Notes: a model not told the origin generated them from the letters alone. 64,000 nucleotides of DNA from Bicyclus anynana (GCF_947172395.1 NC_069098.1:3279001-3343000), one strand, 5' to 3'; shown: positions 50,966-61,711, counted from the first letter of the stretch. Numbers and translations: made by a program.

Positions 50966-51544
50966 CTGCTATATTTATGCACGGTGATAATACCTGAATT
51001 TAGTATATGATTATAATAAAACTTGCATTTTGTACCAACGATGCCTTTACGTCCAAAGAGGCATTATAGCTCTGAGAAGCTTTCTAAGAAATAATTAACC
51101 CCTTAGTAGTGTTTCACACAGTAGCTTTAAGACTGTCGCTAAATGCACTCGTGTAGTTATTACACTTTCTTTATTAATTAAAATGCATTGTTGTATACTT
51201 TATAATTGCATTTTCTTCATTACGAAACTGACGTTTGCTCTTTGGCTTTCTTTGTTCTTGTTTAGTCTATTATTGTGGTTGGTACAGTCCATTATATGTC
51301 CAGTAAACTTTTTTTTACTTCGTACACTAAGTGCGTCTTGGAGTTTCAATAGATATCAAATATTTGTGCCATTTTTAGAAAACGTGTGGCATATATGGTC
51401 ACTAGACAAGTGCAGCTCCAACGCCCTCCTCAGTAGTTACGTGGGCGTTCTCACTTCCAAAAGTAGACACAAAATAACAACAAGAACAAACACACAGCAA
51501 CAACAACAACAAACACACAGTAACAACAACAACAACACCAAGTT
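50966..51544. other. Unassigned interval with low-complexity CAA stretch
   Basis: A 134-codon frame at 51183-51587 begins hydrophobic and ends in a polyglutamine/polyasparagine stretch from a (CAA)n run at 51488-51535, then runs into the Helitron at 51546. It has no recognised domain, and its end is supplied by a mobile element, so I do not call it a gene. Confidence 0.35.
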
Positions 51545-51545
51545 G

Positions 51546-51735
51546 TTTTTGACAACTGTCAGGCGCTCCACGGTTTCAATCGTGTAATTTCCGTCCAGGT
51601 TGGAATAGGTACACGAAAAAACACAGCCTATGACACTATATATTCTATAGATAAAAGAATTTTCAAATACAGTTCGGTAGATCCAGAGATTACCTCCTAC
51701 AACACCACAAACTTTACCACTTTATTATTAGTAAG
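51546..51735 (-). mobile_element. Helitron, GAGGTAAAG subfamily, antisense, diverged
   Basis: GTCAGGCGCTCCACGGTTTC, GGTACACGAAAAAACACAGC, AAAAGAATTTTCAAATACAG, CGGTAGATCCAGAGATTACC, CTACAACACCACAAACTTTA and the inverted 5' region TTATTATTAGTA. Both ends are damaged. Confidence 0.7.
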
Positions 51736-52312
51736 CAATAAGCATACCAGTAATTAGGATAATGACTAGGTTTAAACATATTGGATCCGTATTGATCAAC
51801 TTAACATCAGGTGAGTGGGAAGATTCTTGTTCTTGTTTATTTATATTTGTAATTTAAAAATAACTTTATAATGCTTTGATAGAAGGAATACTAAATCACA
51901 AATATAGCACAGACTTTTGACTAAAGCTTAAAATAAATGTAAATCAATTATCACAAATGGACGGGCAGCCATTGAAGATTAAGGGTCTTAATGCGAAATC
52001 AATTTTAGGGAAATACAAAGCAATATGGGCATTTCGTTTTAGTAAAAAGGGTCCGAGGGTTATGTTGAAACCCCAAGATTTTTTCGTAACGATAAACGAA
52101 TAACTATTATAATATAAGACGTAGAATAAAAACGTTTAATGTTTTATTAAGCACTATCGTTTATGCTTTCACACCTTGTCTGACTTATAAAGTAAAGTCT
52201 TGAAAATAAACAAGGTCTTTGGTTTTCAGGTTCAGTTCAAGGGGTCTAGTGAAGGATTCTTAGCTAAGGTCAATTAAGGTTTTCCTTTTTTTAAAATGGC
52301 TCCGGTCTAGTC
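51736..52312. other. Unassigned interval
   Basis: No recognised feature except ACTTAACATCAGGTGAGTGG (about 51799), a scrap resembling the SINE-B terminal segment. Confidence 0.35.
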
Positions 52313-52445
52313 CGGAGTCTAGTCTGGTAAGCCTCGGCAATGGCTAGCGGTCTAGCTAGTATACATACCTATCGGTGATACAATACCGCCAAGCGATATA
52401 CATAGGAACTTACGTTCCAGTATGAGTGTAAACAGGTTTTTTCTG
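52313..52445 (+). mobile_element. SINE-B-like remnant, very diverged
   Basis: GTCTAGTCTGGTAAGCCTCG, GCAATGGCTAGCGGTCTAGC, ACCGCCAAGCGATATACATA and ACGTTCCAGTATGAGTGTAA follow the order of the SINE-B middle (GTCTGGCTGG...GCTTCGG, GTGGCTAG, CCGCCAAGCGATTTAG, CGTTCCGGTACGATG). No head or tail boxes remain. Confidence 0.45.
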
Positions 52446-52624
52446 TGATATTAATTCAAGTTACACTTTTTAAAAAATAAAAATCTATTCAACTGGACAA
52501 GTAGTGTGAAACTAAGGGACAGACATTTTAATTGACTTTAAGTGACTTTGTTTTCGTATTTTTCATTTATTCAATAAAAGAAAAAAAATGTCATCTCATC
52601 GGTCAATACGCTCAAAAAGTGTTA

Positions 52625-52814
52625 GTTAGTTAACCCATGTTCGGCTCACTGCTAAGCTCGAGTCTCCTTTCAGAAGAGAGGGCTTAGGCCAATAGTCCAC
52701 CACGCTGGCCCAATGTGAATTGGCAGACTTCACACACGCAGAGAATTAAGAAAATTTTCTGGTATGCAGGTTTCCTCACGATGTTTTTCCTCCACCGTTT
52801 GAGATACGTGATTT
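52625..52814 (-). mobile_element. SINE-A 3' two-thirds
   Basis: TTAACCCATGTTCGGCTCAC, GTCCACCACGCTGGCCCAAT, GGTATGCAGGTTTCCTCACG and GTTTGAGATACGTGAT. Truncated before the promoter boxes. Confidence 0.82.
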
Positions 52815-53090
52815 TTGTTTTGCTGTGATCAGGATAAAAATTTAAAACAACCTATCTATCATCTCTGTTATAAAGTTAAACCGCAGCAGAAAAAAGTATG
52901 AAAATTTATAAAGGCTGTTGTAGCAACGCGCCCGTCGCTCCGTCATGATTGACAGATTCATTTGTTACTTGACATTGCGTCCCAACCTCGCGATATTGAG
53001 TGACGAATTATATTGGCTACAGCTTTACACTGGAATCTATTTGAGATATGATTGTGGATTTGTTTTTGAATTTTAAATTGACATTTAAGA

Positions 53091-53555
53091 TACACATGCT
53101 TTAAAATAGCATGCTAAAAACGTGCTATTAAGAGTATGCTCCATTCGAGCATGCTTATCATTAATTTACATTTTGCTAGCAATAAGCATGCTATTTTTAA
53201 ATATGCTCCTGAATAAGCATGCTCAAAGCAAACATCCCAATTACACATGCTAATTTGTATCTATCGCTCTCTGTCTATAGTACCGCGTTAGACAGGGAAA
53301 GATGAAGGTGAAGAGAATACAGAATAGCAATGCTGATTGACTAGCATACTCAATAAACAAACCTGTTCAGACGCGCTAACAGCACGCCCCCTTCTACCCG
53401 CGCAGCAAGTAGCATGCTCATAAATCGCACGACTGTTGATCCTTGAGCAAGCTCGAAATAAGCATTTTCATTATGAGTAATGTTGCGATACACATGCTAA
53501 TAAGTAGCAACTTCTCAATAGTAGCATGCTTTCGTGCTTGAAATGAGCATGTGTA
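53091..53555. mobile_element. GCATGC-rich MITE-like repeat, copy 2
   Basis: 465 bp with ends CACATGCT and GAGCATGTG between TA dinucleotides. It is collinear with 2611-3040, including the shared non-GCATGC middle TATCGCTCTCTGTCTATAGT and GATGAAGGTGAAGAGAATAC. It carries about 30 additional bases (GCTCAAAGCAAACATCCC region) relative to copy 1. The TIRs are better preserved here. Confidence 0.72.
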
Positions 53556-54212
53556 AAGTTGAGTAATGTTCTCCATATACTCTTATCAGATATTTAGTCG
53601 TCGATTATGTCAAGTGTAAACTCATTTAATCTTTAATTTAACTATACTAAGTTGCCTTTGATTTAGTTTATGATATCCTAGATTTTGTATAAAAAATGTG
53701 TCTGATAATAAAACAAAGATAATGAGATATTTAACGTAAGTAGGCAACTATAGTAACAATTTGCAAATGAAAACTGAAATTTCGCTAGAAAATTTGTACC
53801 AGAACTGCATTCTAGTGCAAACAAATCAGTTTTCGTTTCGTTCCATAAACTCTGTTTACGAACGAGCGATTTTGCACATTCATTTCCATTTTTGTTGATA
53901 TTTCCTACGAATGGAAACTACTAACTAGATAAATTGTAGTTCCAGTGTTTTAACGAAATCTAGATTTATGAGATTTTGTAGGATCGAGGAATTTGCCGAT
54001 TGCTGTTATACCTAATACATATTGGTTACAATACATATATATTTGATTTTGACTTAGTCATCGTCTTCCTGCGTCATCATCATCATCATCCTAAGCTTAT
54101 TTAGTGATGATAAGGATGATTAGAAAGATTATTGTCGTAGCCATTCCTATTACATTAATTCCGACTAAAACATGCAAAAATACGTATTTATATGCGCTAC
54201 CTTATGGATTCA
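53556..54212. other. Unassigned interval
   Basis: No recognised feature. A (CAT)n run at 54077-54090 may be a LINE or SINE tail relic. Confidence 0.35.
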
Positions 54213-54433
54213 CTAGTGGACGCCTGCGACTTCATCCGTGTGGAATTCAGTTTTTCACAAATCCCACGGAACCATCAATTTTTCAGATGAAAAGTAGCCT
54301 ATGTGTTAATCCAGAGTGGAATTTATTTCCATTCCAGATTTCAGCCAAATCGCTTCAGTAGCCGCAGCGTAAAGGAGGAACAAACATACATACGCACACA
54401 TATATGCATTCGCCTTTATAATATTAGTGTGAT
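54213..54433 (-). mobile_element. Helitron, Lep1-like, antisense
   Basis: CTAGTGGACGCCTGCGACTT, CATCCGTGTGGAATTCAGTT, AGTAGCCTATGTGTTAATCC, CAAATCGCTTCAGTAGCCGC, TTCGCCTTTATAATATTAGT and GTGA. Both termini recognisable. Confidence 0.82.
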
Positions 54434-54785
54434 TGCGGACCTGTATTGGAGACGAAATTTGTGAATTTGTATAGTCTTTAATAACGCCTGTGCCTGCCCT
54501 AGTTGAAAACCTTATGCAGGCTATAATGACGCCTAAGTAGTAAGGAAGGAGGTCTGGAAGAGACATTCAAATATTCTAATAATAATCATGAAAAATGAAG
54601 CAACATTTATTATATTACGCAGAAAAATAGTTTCCCAAAAATACATATTGTGTATGTTTACCATAGTTTTAGGCAATTTCCTATAATCGCCTGGTGCTTT
54701 CAAATACTATCCATGTTTATAATAATTTTCGTTAACGCTAGCGTGTGACTAACAAAATTATCAATTCAGTTCGCATAACCAGAAA

Positions 54786-55101
54786 GAGCAGTGATAGCCT
54801 AGTGGATATGACCTCTGCCTCCAACTCTGGAGGATGTGGGTTCGAATCCGGTCCGTGGCATGCACCTCCAACTTTTAAATTGTGTGCATTTTTAGAAATT
54901 AAATATCACGTGTCTCAAACGGTGAAGGAAAACATCGTGAGGAAACCTGCACGCCAGAGGATTTCTTAATTCTCTGCGTGTGTGAAGTCGGCCAATCCCA
55001 TTGGGCCAGCGTGGTGAACTATTGGCCTAACCCCTCTCATTCTGAGAGGAGACTCGAGCTCAGCAGTGAGCCGTATATGGGTTGATAACGACGACGACGA
55101 T
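54786..55101 (+). mobile_element. SINE-A, full length
   Basis: CAGTGATAGCCTAGTGGATA, B box GGTTCGAATCCGGTCC, AAACGGTGAAGGAAAACATC, GTCGGCCAATCCCATTGGGC and the tail GGTTGATAACGACGACGACG. Confidence 0.9.
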
Positions 55102-55414
55102 ATTAGAGTTGTAATAAAAATGTTTATTATAGTATTTACTTCTGTTGCTGCCTCACTTAGTAGGTAAACCTCTTAGGAGCGCATTATAAAACTAATATTT
55201 TACTGCATAAATATTCACGGGCTTACGCCGAATACTTATGAATATTTCAAGGATTGTACGAAAGCTGTAAGTGCGGTCCAAGTCATGAGCGGATATCAAT
55301 TCACTTTCATAGATAGTTTTATTCTTAAAATTCCTTCAATCAAAACCAAGATTAGAAAAATATGTCTACTTTTATTATTATAAAATAATGGTGATAAGTA
55401 AAGACAGAAACTCA
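55102..55414. other. Unassigned AT-rich interval
   Basis: No recognised feature. Confidence 0.35.
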
Positions 55415-55490
55415 AAATGAAATATGTCAAATTCATTTATTTCAATTAGATTTGGTTTACAAGCACATTTGAAAGAACAGGTAGGTCATT
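55415..55490 (-). mobile_element. LINE 3' end scrap, family of 48075
   Basis: CAAATTCATTTATTTCAATT, AGATTTGGTTTACAAGCACA and TTTGAAAGAACAGGT are the inverse of TGTGCTTGTAAA...CTTGAAATAAATGA. About 75 bp. Confidence 0.55.
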
Positions 55491-55734
55491 GTCTAATAAC
55501 CTAATGTTATTAGATAATGGTGATATTTAAAGTTGTAAGCTTAAATTTAAAATTACGAGGGTCCCAAAGCGCCTTGTTCTGAGAAGAGAGTTCCAAACGT
55601 TCTGAGGAAATACCGTACTCCACCATTTTTTATTATTATCACGAGCTCACAAATTCTCTTGGCTCATAAATACGTACATAACTTGTTAGTGTTCCGAATT
55701 TCAAATAATATAAGAAGGAGAAAAAAAATCATCG

Positions 55735-55892
55735 AGTTGCGAAACTAATGTGGCAATGAAGGGCCGATGGCGTTGGGTTTCAAGGTGCTCAACCTCGACC
55801 TCTGAACGGCGACCTCACAAGACCGTTGTGTTGAAGCAAGAGGTCCAGCTCTGGACGTCCATCAGTTGTCATTGATGATGGATGATGATGAG
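55735..55892 (+). mobile_element. RTE-like LINE 3' end, diverged
   Basis: GAGTTGCGAAACTAATGTGG, AGGGCCGATGGCGTTGGGTT and AAGGTGCTCAACCTCGACC correspond to RVAKLKWQ...DGRWG...KVLEWRP of the RTE-like copies. It ends TGGACGTCCATCAGTTGTCA with ATGATGGATGATGATG. Heavily decayed and 5'-truncated. Confidence 0.55.
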
Positions 55893-56159
55893 ACAAAATC
55901 CTTTGTTGATAAAGATCATCTTCATGTAAACAGCTTATAACTTGAAGCTCATAACAAAGCTTTCGACAAAATCGGAACACGGACTAATTTTCACTGACGT
56001 TGACTTATGTAACTTTCTGTGACGACTTTCGTCTAGTTTTCCCGCTATTTTGTCTGTTTTAAGTTGGTGCCTTCTTGACGATAAACAAAAATCTATTTAA
56101 GGTTAGGCACTTGTCTATTTCCTTTCCTATGATTTTATTTGTTCTGCTAAAACCTCTGA

Positions 56160-56277
56160 AGTTTTCTACACGGCAGCGTACCAGAACACTAAATCTCTTG
56201 GCTTGGTACGTCTTTGCTAGTAGGGTGGTGACTAGTCACATCCGAAGCCTACCACCAGACCAGACCTCAGCCGACTT
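56160..56277 (-). mobile_element. SINE-B-like middle fragment
   Basis: Inverse of SINE-B: TCTACACGGCAGCGTACCAG, ACACTAAATCTCTTGGCTTG, GTACGTCTTTGCTAGTAGGG and TGGTGACTAGTCACATCCG, ending CCAGACCAGACC. Head and tail are lost. Confidence 0.6.
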
Positions 56278-56297
56278 ATAAAATATGAGACCATAAT

Positions 56298-56428
56298 ATG
56301 CCCCAATGCGGATTGGCAATCATTGGCCTAACCGCATTGGGGCATATCATTGGCCTAACCCTTCTCATTCTGAGAGGAGACTTGAGCTCAGCAGTGAGCC
56401 GAATACGGATTGATAATGATAATGATCC
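56298..56428 (+). mobile_element. SINE-A 3' part with palindromic rearrangement
   Basis: ATGCCCCAATGCGG (56298) and its inverse CCGCATTGGGGCAT (56332) flank GATTGGCAATCATTGGCCTA, after which a normal SINE-A end follows (CTCATTCTGAGAGGAGACTT, GTGAGCCGAATACGGATTGA, TAATGATAATGAT). The segment TCATTGGCCTAACC occurs twice. Confidence 0.7.
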
Positions 56429-56431
56429 ATA

Positions 56432-56605
56432 TTAATATTATACATACTCGTAGTATTGTGTGAAAGTGAGATGTTCAGTTATTAAGCTTTCACGCTTTAC
56501 CTTATTAACCAAACGAGTAACATAGGCTATATTTTATTCCCGTATTCACAGTACACAGGAACGAGAACTATGCGGGTGAAACCACAAGGCGTCTGCTATA
56601 TATAC
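56432..56605 (+). mobile_element. Helitron remnant, degenerate
   Basis: ATATTAATATTATACATACT, ACATAGGCTATATTTTATTC, CGTATTCACAGTACACAGGA and ACTATGCGGGTGAAACCACA followed by AGGCGTCTGCTA resemble the 5' and 3' parts of the GAGGTAAAG subfamily. The middle is lost. Confidence 0.5.
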
Positions 56606-56818
56606 TCTATACCTACATACAGACTTATCTAAATTTTTAGATTGTTCCACAATGAAGAGCTAACGAATTGTCAGAGTCCGTAGCTCAATATTGGGGGCTG
56701 ACTGTCAAGTGGTAAATTAAACTGTCAATCTGGGGCGACGGGGAAAGGGATTGAATTGTTCCCATGATAAATTCTACTCTTTTTAAGAGCACTAAAGGTC
56801 ATTATACTTTTACTACCC

Positions 56819-56896
56819 TTAATAGCTCAACGATAAATTGGTGGGACTCAACACCGAGAGGTGGTGGTTCGATCCCGGCCCTGTTGGTCTATTGGC
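56819..56896 (+). mobile_element. SINE-C-like head
   Basis: TTAATAGCTCAACGATAAAT (A-box-like) and GAGAGGTGGTGGTTCGATCC (B box) match the SINE-C head at 2034. It is cut by the SINE-A tail at 56897. Confidence 0.6.
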
Positions 56897-57021
56897 CGTC
56901 ATCGTCGTCATTATCAACCCATATATTCTCATGCTCACTGCTGAGCTCGAGTCTCCTCTCAGAATGAGAGGGGTTAGGCCAATAGTCCACCACGCTGGCC
57001 CAATGCGGATTGGCAGACTTT
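56897..57021 (-). mobile_element. SINE-A 3' fragment
   Basis: ATCGTCGTCATTATCAACCC (tail), GCTGAGCTCGAGTCTCCTCT and CCAATGCGGATTGGCAGACT. Truncated before the promoter half. Confidence 0.82.
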
Positions 57022-57038
57022 GACTTTGACAGACTACT

Positions 57039-57067
57039 GGCATAAGACGGTGGCTTATGCCAGTAGG
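57039..57067. repeat. Short perfect hairpin
   Basis: ACTGGCATAAG and CTTATGCCAGT pair perfectly around ACGGTGG. Confidence 0.75.
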
Positions 57068-57087
57068 GTTAAAACCAACCACGGCCG

Positions 57088-57180
57088 ACGCATAATACCA
57101 GACCAAAACTTGATCCAATGGTACGTCTTTCACCAGTAGGGTGGTAACTACTGCAGCCTCATATTAGACTAGACCTGAGC
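57088..57180 (-). mobile_element. SINE-B-like middle fragment
   Basis: CATAATACCAGACCAAAACT, TGGTACGTCTTTCACCAGTA and GGGTGGTAACTACTGCAGCC resemble the inverse of the SINE-B middle and the fragment at 56160. The start is uncertain. Confidence 0.45.
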
Positions 57181-57429
57181 AAAATTAGGAATTATAAAAT
57201 TCTTTATTGACCCGACCTGGGACTCTAACTCTGCCAGAGAGATCGACGTAAATTGCTTTTTTAACCGACTTCAAAAAAAGGAGTAGCTTCTCAATTTAAC
57301 GCAAATTTTTTTTCTATTTTTTTTTTGTTTGCATTTAACGGAACGGTTCTATTGATTGAAAGCCTTTGATAGCCTTTCGTGATTTAACACAAGCTTAATT
57401 TTTTCATACCTACCTACCTCTTAAGGTAC

Positions 57430-57590
57430 TAGAATGGTGTCGGAGAGCGTAGTGTTGATCGACCTCCGACTAGGAACACCGACTAGGCTTACATTACACG
57501 GAGCCACTGATTGCTAGCGATTCAAAACTTGTGTTTGGATGTTCTTTTGTCCAGCTGTGACCATCCATGGGCTTATAATGATAACGAAAC
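57430..57590 (+). mobile_element. Possible RTE-like LINE 3' end (tentative)
   Basis: AGAATGGTGTCGGAGAGCGT, TTGATCGACCTCCGACTAGG, and the terminal TGACCATCCATGGGCTTATA with ATGATAACGA resemble, weakly, LINE 3' ends with a CCATGGGCT...ATGAT close. No protein segment could be read. Confidence 0.3.
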
Positions 57591-57928
57591 ATTTTTTATA
57601 TCTGAAACAAAAATAAAAGCTATTTTTTGTAATATTAAAATCCAATGAATAGTCAAATGCGAAACTTAATCTCTTAAAAATGGAAAATTAATCTCTTAAA
57701 ATGTTTACAATATGCATGAAATTAATAATATAAACTGTAGTATAAAGGTCTATGGAATATTCCTAATTAACTATTACGAATGGATCAAAACTAAAAAATT
57801 AATGGACTACGGTCCAAATGTGGATTTTCAATGATGATGAGGATGATGAAATGGTGTCGATAAGTTGACGAATGGAAAATATCGATTGATCGAAAATAGG
57901 ATTAGTACCTAAATTAATAATATAAATT
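57591..57928. other. Unassigned AT-rich interval
   Basis: No recognised feature. GATGATGAGGATGATGA occurs at about 57833. Confidence 0.35.
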
Positions 57929-57999
57929 AAAAATGTGAACAAAGTTGTGAAATGAAAATATTTTTCATGATTTTATTTCACAACTTTGTTCACATTTTT
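57929..57999. repeat. Hairpin with perfect 25-bp stem
   Basis: AAAAATGTGAACAAAGTTGT plus GAAAT (57929-57953) is exactly inverted at 57975-57999, with a 21-nt AT-rich loop. Precursor-microRNA-like in size, but a micro-MITE or fold-back is equally possible. Confidence 0.7.
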
Positions 58000-58476
58000 A
58001 TGGACATACTTATGCTAAATTTACAGCTTTATGGTAGTAATAGTCTCTGCGCTAAGCCGTGGACAGTTGGATGGACAGACTGACATGGCGAAACTATAAG
58101 GGACTGGACTACGGAAAAGGAGTCATTGTGTAGTTGTGTACCTTCATATAACAGTGAGTAGTTATTACAGTGAGAGAGTCATTCAATATCAGACTGGCAT
58201 AGCAAGTAGTAAATTAAACTGTCAATCATGGCGGAGATAGAAACGAGATGGCCGGCTTTGTGCTCTCAATAAATGCTATAAATATTCATGAAAAACACAG
58301 CAGTGAAGCTGTCATGAAGGTGTTGGTACCTAGCCCGCTCTACATCTATAGAGTTATTATTTTTAGATATCTTTATCATAGAGCGCTTATATTATTTCTA
58401 ATTATTTAAGACTTTAGAAGTTTACTGTCGCCGAGACGTCGATGACTGCAGTCGGCGACGTCTCGGCGGCGGTTAC
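58000..58476. other. Unassigned interval
   Basis: A GC-rich inverted motif GCCGAGACGTCGATGACTGC / AGTCGGCGACGTCTCGGCGG lies at 58430-58470, immediately before the SINE-A. The pieces CCGAGACGTCG and CGACGTCTCGG pair. Otherwise nothing is recognised. Confidence 0.4.
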
Positions 58477-58797
58477 TGAGCCGTGATAGCCCAGTGGATT
58501 ATGACCTCTGCCTCCGATTCCGGAGGGCGTAGGTTTGAATCCGGTCCGTGGCATGCACCTCAAACGGTTCAGTTGTGTGCATTTTAAGAACTTAAATATC
58601 ACGTGTCTCAAACTGTGAATGATAACATCGTGAGGAAACCTGCACACCAGAGAGTTTTCTTAATTCTCTGCGTGTGTAAAGTCTGCCAATCCGCATTGGG
58701 CCAGCGTGGTGGACTATTGACCTAACCCCTCTCATTCTGAGAGGAGACTTGAGCTCAGCAGTGAGTCTAATATGGGTTAATAATGATGATGATTATG
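58477..58797 (+). mobile_element. SINE-A, full length
   Basis: TGAGCCGTGATAGCCCAGTG, B box GGTTTGAATCCGGTCC (one change), CACGTGTCTCAAACTGTGAA, CCAGCGTGGTGGACTATTGA and the tail GTTAATAATGATGATGATT. Confidence 0.9.
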
Positions 58798-59203
58798 TGT
58801 ATTACTAATACTATGGTTATTTTTTATTATTATGGTTTTACTCCATCTGCTGATGTATGTATGTTTCTACATACAGTCAATAAAATAATCCTCGCCCTTA
58901 GTTTTTGAAATACGGTAAGTACGTACCTACACTAAAAATCAGATTACAATATTTTTAAGCAAACAATAATAATGATTTACGTAAACGAACATGCTTGTCT
59001 TGTTTTAAATTTAACAAAGTTACGTAGTTGAATTGCTATTTAGTAATTTATTCCGTAAATTTAACTTTCTGGATTTGTATAGGCCTAATTACTGTTCCCC
59101 GAGATCGAATGATTAGGCTTGAGTTACTGCGACGAGAGTTGTTAACTGGATTAGTGGACGATGTGGTACAAACAAATGGTTTATTTATTAGATAATTTAT
59201 TTA
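58798..59203. other. Unassigned AT-rich interval
   Basis: No recognised feature. Confidence 0.35.
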
Positions 59204-59400
59204 CTAGTCAACGCTCTGTTGTTTCACACGCGTAGTTTTTGTTCCCGTGTGAATACGGTGATAAAATATAGCCTATGATACTCACAAATAACGTGGCTTT
59301 CTAGTGGTATAAAAGTTTTCAAAATCGGTTCAGAAGATTCAGAGATTACCAATATCCTACAACAACATAAGCTTTACCTCTTTATAATACCAGTATAGAC
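59204..59400 (-). mobile_element. Helitron, GAGGTAAAG subfamily, antisense, full length
   Basis: Inverted 3' end CTAGTCAACGCTCTGTTGTT, GAATACGGTGATAAAATATA, AACGTGGCTTTCTAGTGGTA, AAAATCGGTTCAGAAGATTC, GCTTTACCTCTTTATAATAC and the end CAGTATAGA. The 3' hairpin is partly decayed. Confidence 0.82.
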
Positions 59401-60224
59401 TACCCCGTTGGTAGGTAAATGTACAATAATTATCAACAAACTAAATCGGAATATTAGATAAGGGTCTATAAAAAAATTTTAAAGTTGAAAATTGCCTTGC
59501 AAAGCGCTTATTGCGTCACCGGGGTCCATTGTATATAGACTATTTCCTGTTAAAATATCTTAAGTATTTGTCTTATTAAATTTATAAAACCATTTAATAC
59601 GCTGCCAAAATAATTATCACGCCAGAATCAGAAACAAAGGCGTATGAATTATAAGCTGAAGATCAGGGCAGGAAAACTGTAGATAATAATTCAAATCGAA
59701 CAATAGGAATCCTGACCATTGTCCGGCGCGGGCGTATCACACGTAAATATACTACCGCCTTACTCGATGTGTGTGTATAAGTGTATGTACAAACAATTTA
59801 GAAATTAAATTGAAAAATGCATGTCATTTCATAAATTAATTATTTTAAATTATGTATTGTTTGTTCTTAAATTGTTATTCATTAAAATAACTATATCAAC
59901 AAATTAATAAGAACAAGTTAATTATAATTATTTTAAGTTATGAAATGTTTAGCGATTTATACCCTCATTTTTAATTTGTTTGTTGGTAAAGTGCATACAC
60001 ATCGAGTAGGGCTCCGTTTGAATAAACAGACTCATGATTAAGAAACAATAAAATAATAAATAATTCTTAAAAAATACGTGATGTGAGCCATTATTTATTA
60101 CGTTAACTTGAATTTTAAAATACCTACTTACACACATTAATAATTGTTTAAAAACGAGAAAAGGATTTTTTTTACCAATTTTAAAATTTTCCTCTCTTTA
60201 CTGACCCATGAAGCTCGTTGCTTC
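59401..60224. other. Unassigned AT-rich interval
   Basis: No recognised feature. Confidence 0.35.
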
Positions 60225-60385
60225 TCTTTCTACAATCGCAAACGCTTCGAAAACAAATAAATGTATGGGAATGACATTCGTTATCGACAGGTCACGTGAT
60301 CAAGTTATCGATCGTAGTTTAGTTTTAGAAACGTTAGCGTTTGTAAAAAGAGATTAGACGTGCCTTATGCCTATAGACCCTGACT
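60225..60385. mobile_element. Fold-back MITE family, third copy
   Basis: CTACAATCGCAAACGCTTCG, AAATGTATGGGAATGACATT, CGTTATCGACAGGTCACGTG, ATCAAGTTATCGATCGTAGT and GAAACGTTAGCGTTTGTAAA then GATTAGACGTGCCTTATGCC match 15441-15702 with an internal deletion of one arm. Confidence 0.6.
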
Positions 60386-60879
60386 CGACTGAGTTCTTCC
60401 TCTACTATGTTGTGAGTGGTGTTATATATCTATGTATAATTTGTGGACATAAAACCTCATTTCATCCTGATCAAGAATATCAAACCAGTTACAACTAGGT
60501 TTTAACTACTCGCTAAAATCATAAAACTATGACTTATTGAAAAAAAGTTGTGAGAAAAAAACTGCTTTCAAAACGCTGCACGTCTGTAAAGACTTAACTT
60601 TGTAACGCCCCTCAGCCGGACAATAGTGAAGAGTGCCCTTTGTGGAAATTTATTTGTTGATGTTTTCGCTTCCTGCGCCTGACTCCTATTTAACCGATGG
60701 AGGGTCACGGTTATATCCGGTGCGCCATTGTGAGGAAAATTCGCTTTTCCGCCCCAACACTGTAATGTTATAGCAATTAATTTAATTTAATATCACCTAA
60801 ATTTGCTATCGTATTTAGCTACTGATACCAACACTTTTAACAGAGCTTATTCGAGGAAGTTATACCGCTATATAACACT
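60386..60879. other. Unassigned interval
   Basis: No recognised feature. Confidence 0.35.
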
Positions 60880-60935
60880 AGCAGACGCCCCACGGTTTCA
60901 CCCGTATACTTCCCGTTCCGTAAGAATTCTGTTAC
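60880..60935 (-). mobile_element. Helitron 3' end fragment
   Basis: CTAGCAGACGCCCCACGGTT then TCACCCGTATACTTCCCGTT and CCGTAAGAATTC match the inverted 3' end of the GAGGTAAAG subfamily. The remainder is missing. Confidence 0.65.
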
Positions 60936-60952
60936 CGATAGAAACGGCCTTT

Positions 60953-61190
60953 TGACGGCCTCCGTGGCGCAGTGGTATGCGCGGTGGATTTACAAGATGG
61001 AGGTCCTGGGTTCGATCCCCGGCTGAGCCGATTGAGATTTTCTTAATATCCACTTGGCTATCACGATTACATCTCATCTCATCTCATCCTCTCACAAACA
61101 TTACCTCTTTGTGGTAAAATGCACATAATTGAAAAGTTGCAGGTGCATGCTCCGGAACGGATTCGAATCTACCTTCTTTAAATCGAAGGC
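60953..61190. mobile_element. SINE-B head joined to scrambled antisense SINE-A pieces
   Basis: GACGGCCTCCGTGGCGCAGT to GATTGAGATTTTCTTAAT (60953-61047) is an intact SINE-B head with both boxes. It is followed by ATCCACTTGGCTATCACGAT, the inverted first 20 bp of SINE-A, then a (CATCT)n stretch. After that come AAAATGCACATAATTGAAAA and CGGATTCGAATCTACCTTC, the inverted next 80 bp of SINE-A. The two SINE-A pieces are in the opposite order to a normal antisense copy. Confidence 0.65.
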
Positions 61191-61711
61191 CTTTTGACTC
61201 GTATTGTCAAAAATATTTTTTTTTCTATCTAGTAGAACGCTAATGAACAGTTTAGGACCTTTTTTAAAAAGTGTCCACTAGACTGTTAAGAACATTTGTT
61301 AGTAGGTATTATTATCATTGCAGCTTATTTGAACGGCCTACTGTAGAGCCAGGCCTCCGTCTCTATAGAAGAGGACTAAAGACTAATAAATGTATGGGAT
61401 CTGCGGACTAAGACTAATAAATGCATGTAATTATTGCATAACTTGGCACATGTGGCAGTTGCGCTAGCTAAATTTAGTTTCTGCATGAATTGCTTATTCA
61501 ATCGAGGCACTTTAGATTGAAAATACATTCGGGTGCAATTTGCAATTTACTGACCGTTTCTGTGACTTGGAGACAATTGAATTACGATTCGATAGATTAA
61601 GATACACTAGAAGTACCCAACATGCGTTGCAATGTCTAAGAAAATTATAAGGGTTCCGTTTTTGTACTACGTACGTTAGGAACCCTAAACAATATATTCA
61701 ATAAACCTTAA
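61191..61711. other. Unassigned interval
   Basis: No recognised feature. Confidence 0.35.

Noticed and set aside
51183..51587. 134-codon frame with hydrophobic start and Q/N-rich end
   Set aside because: No recognised domain. The end is a (CAA)n run followed by Helitron sequence, and there is no splice or homology support.
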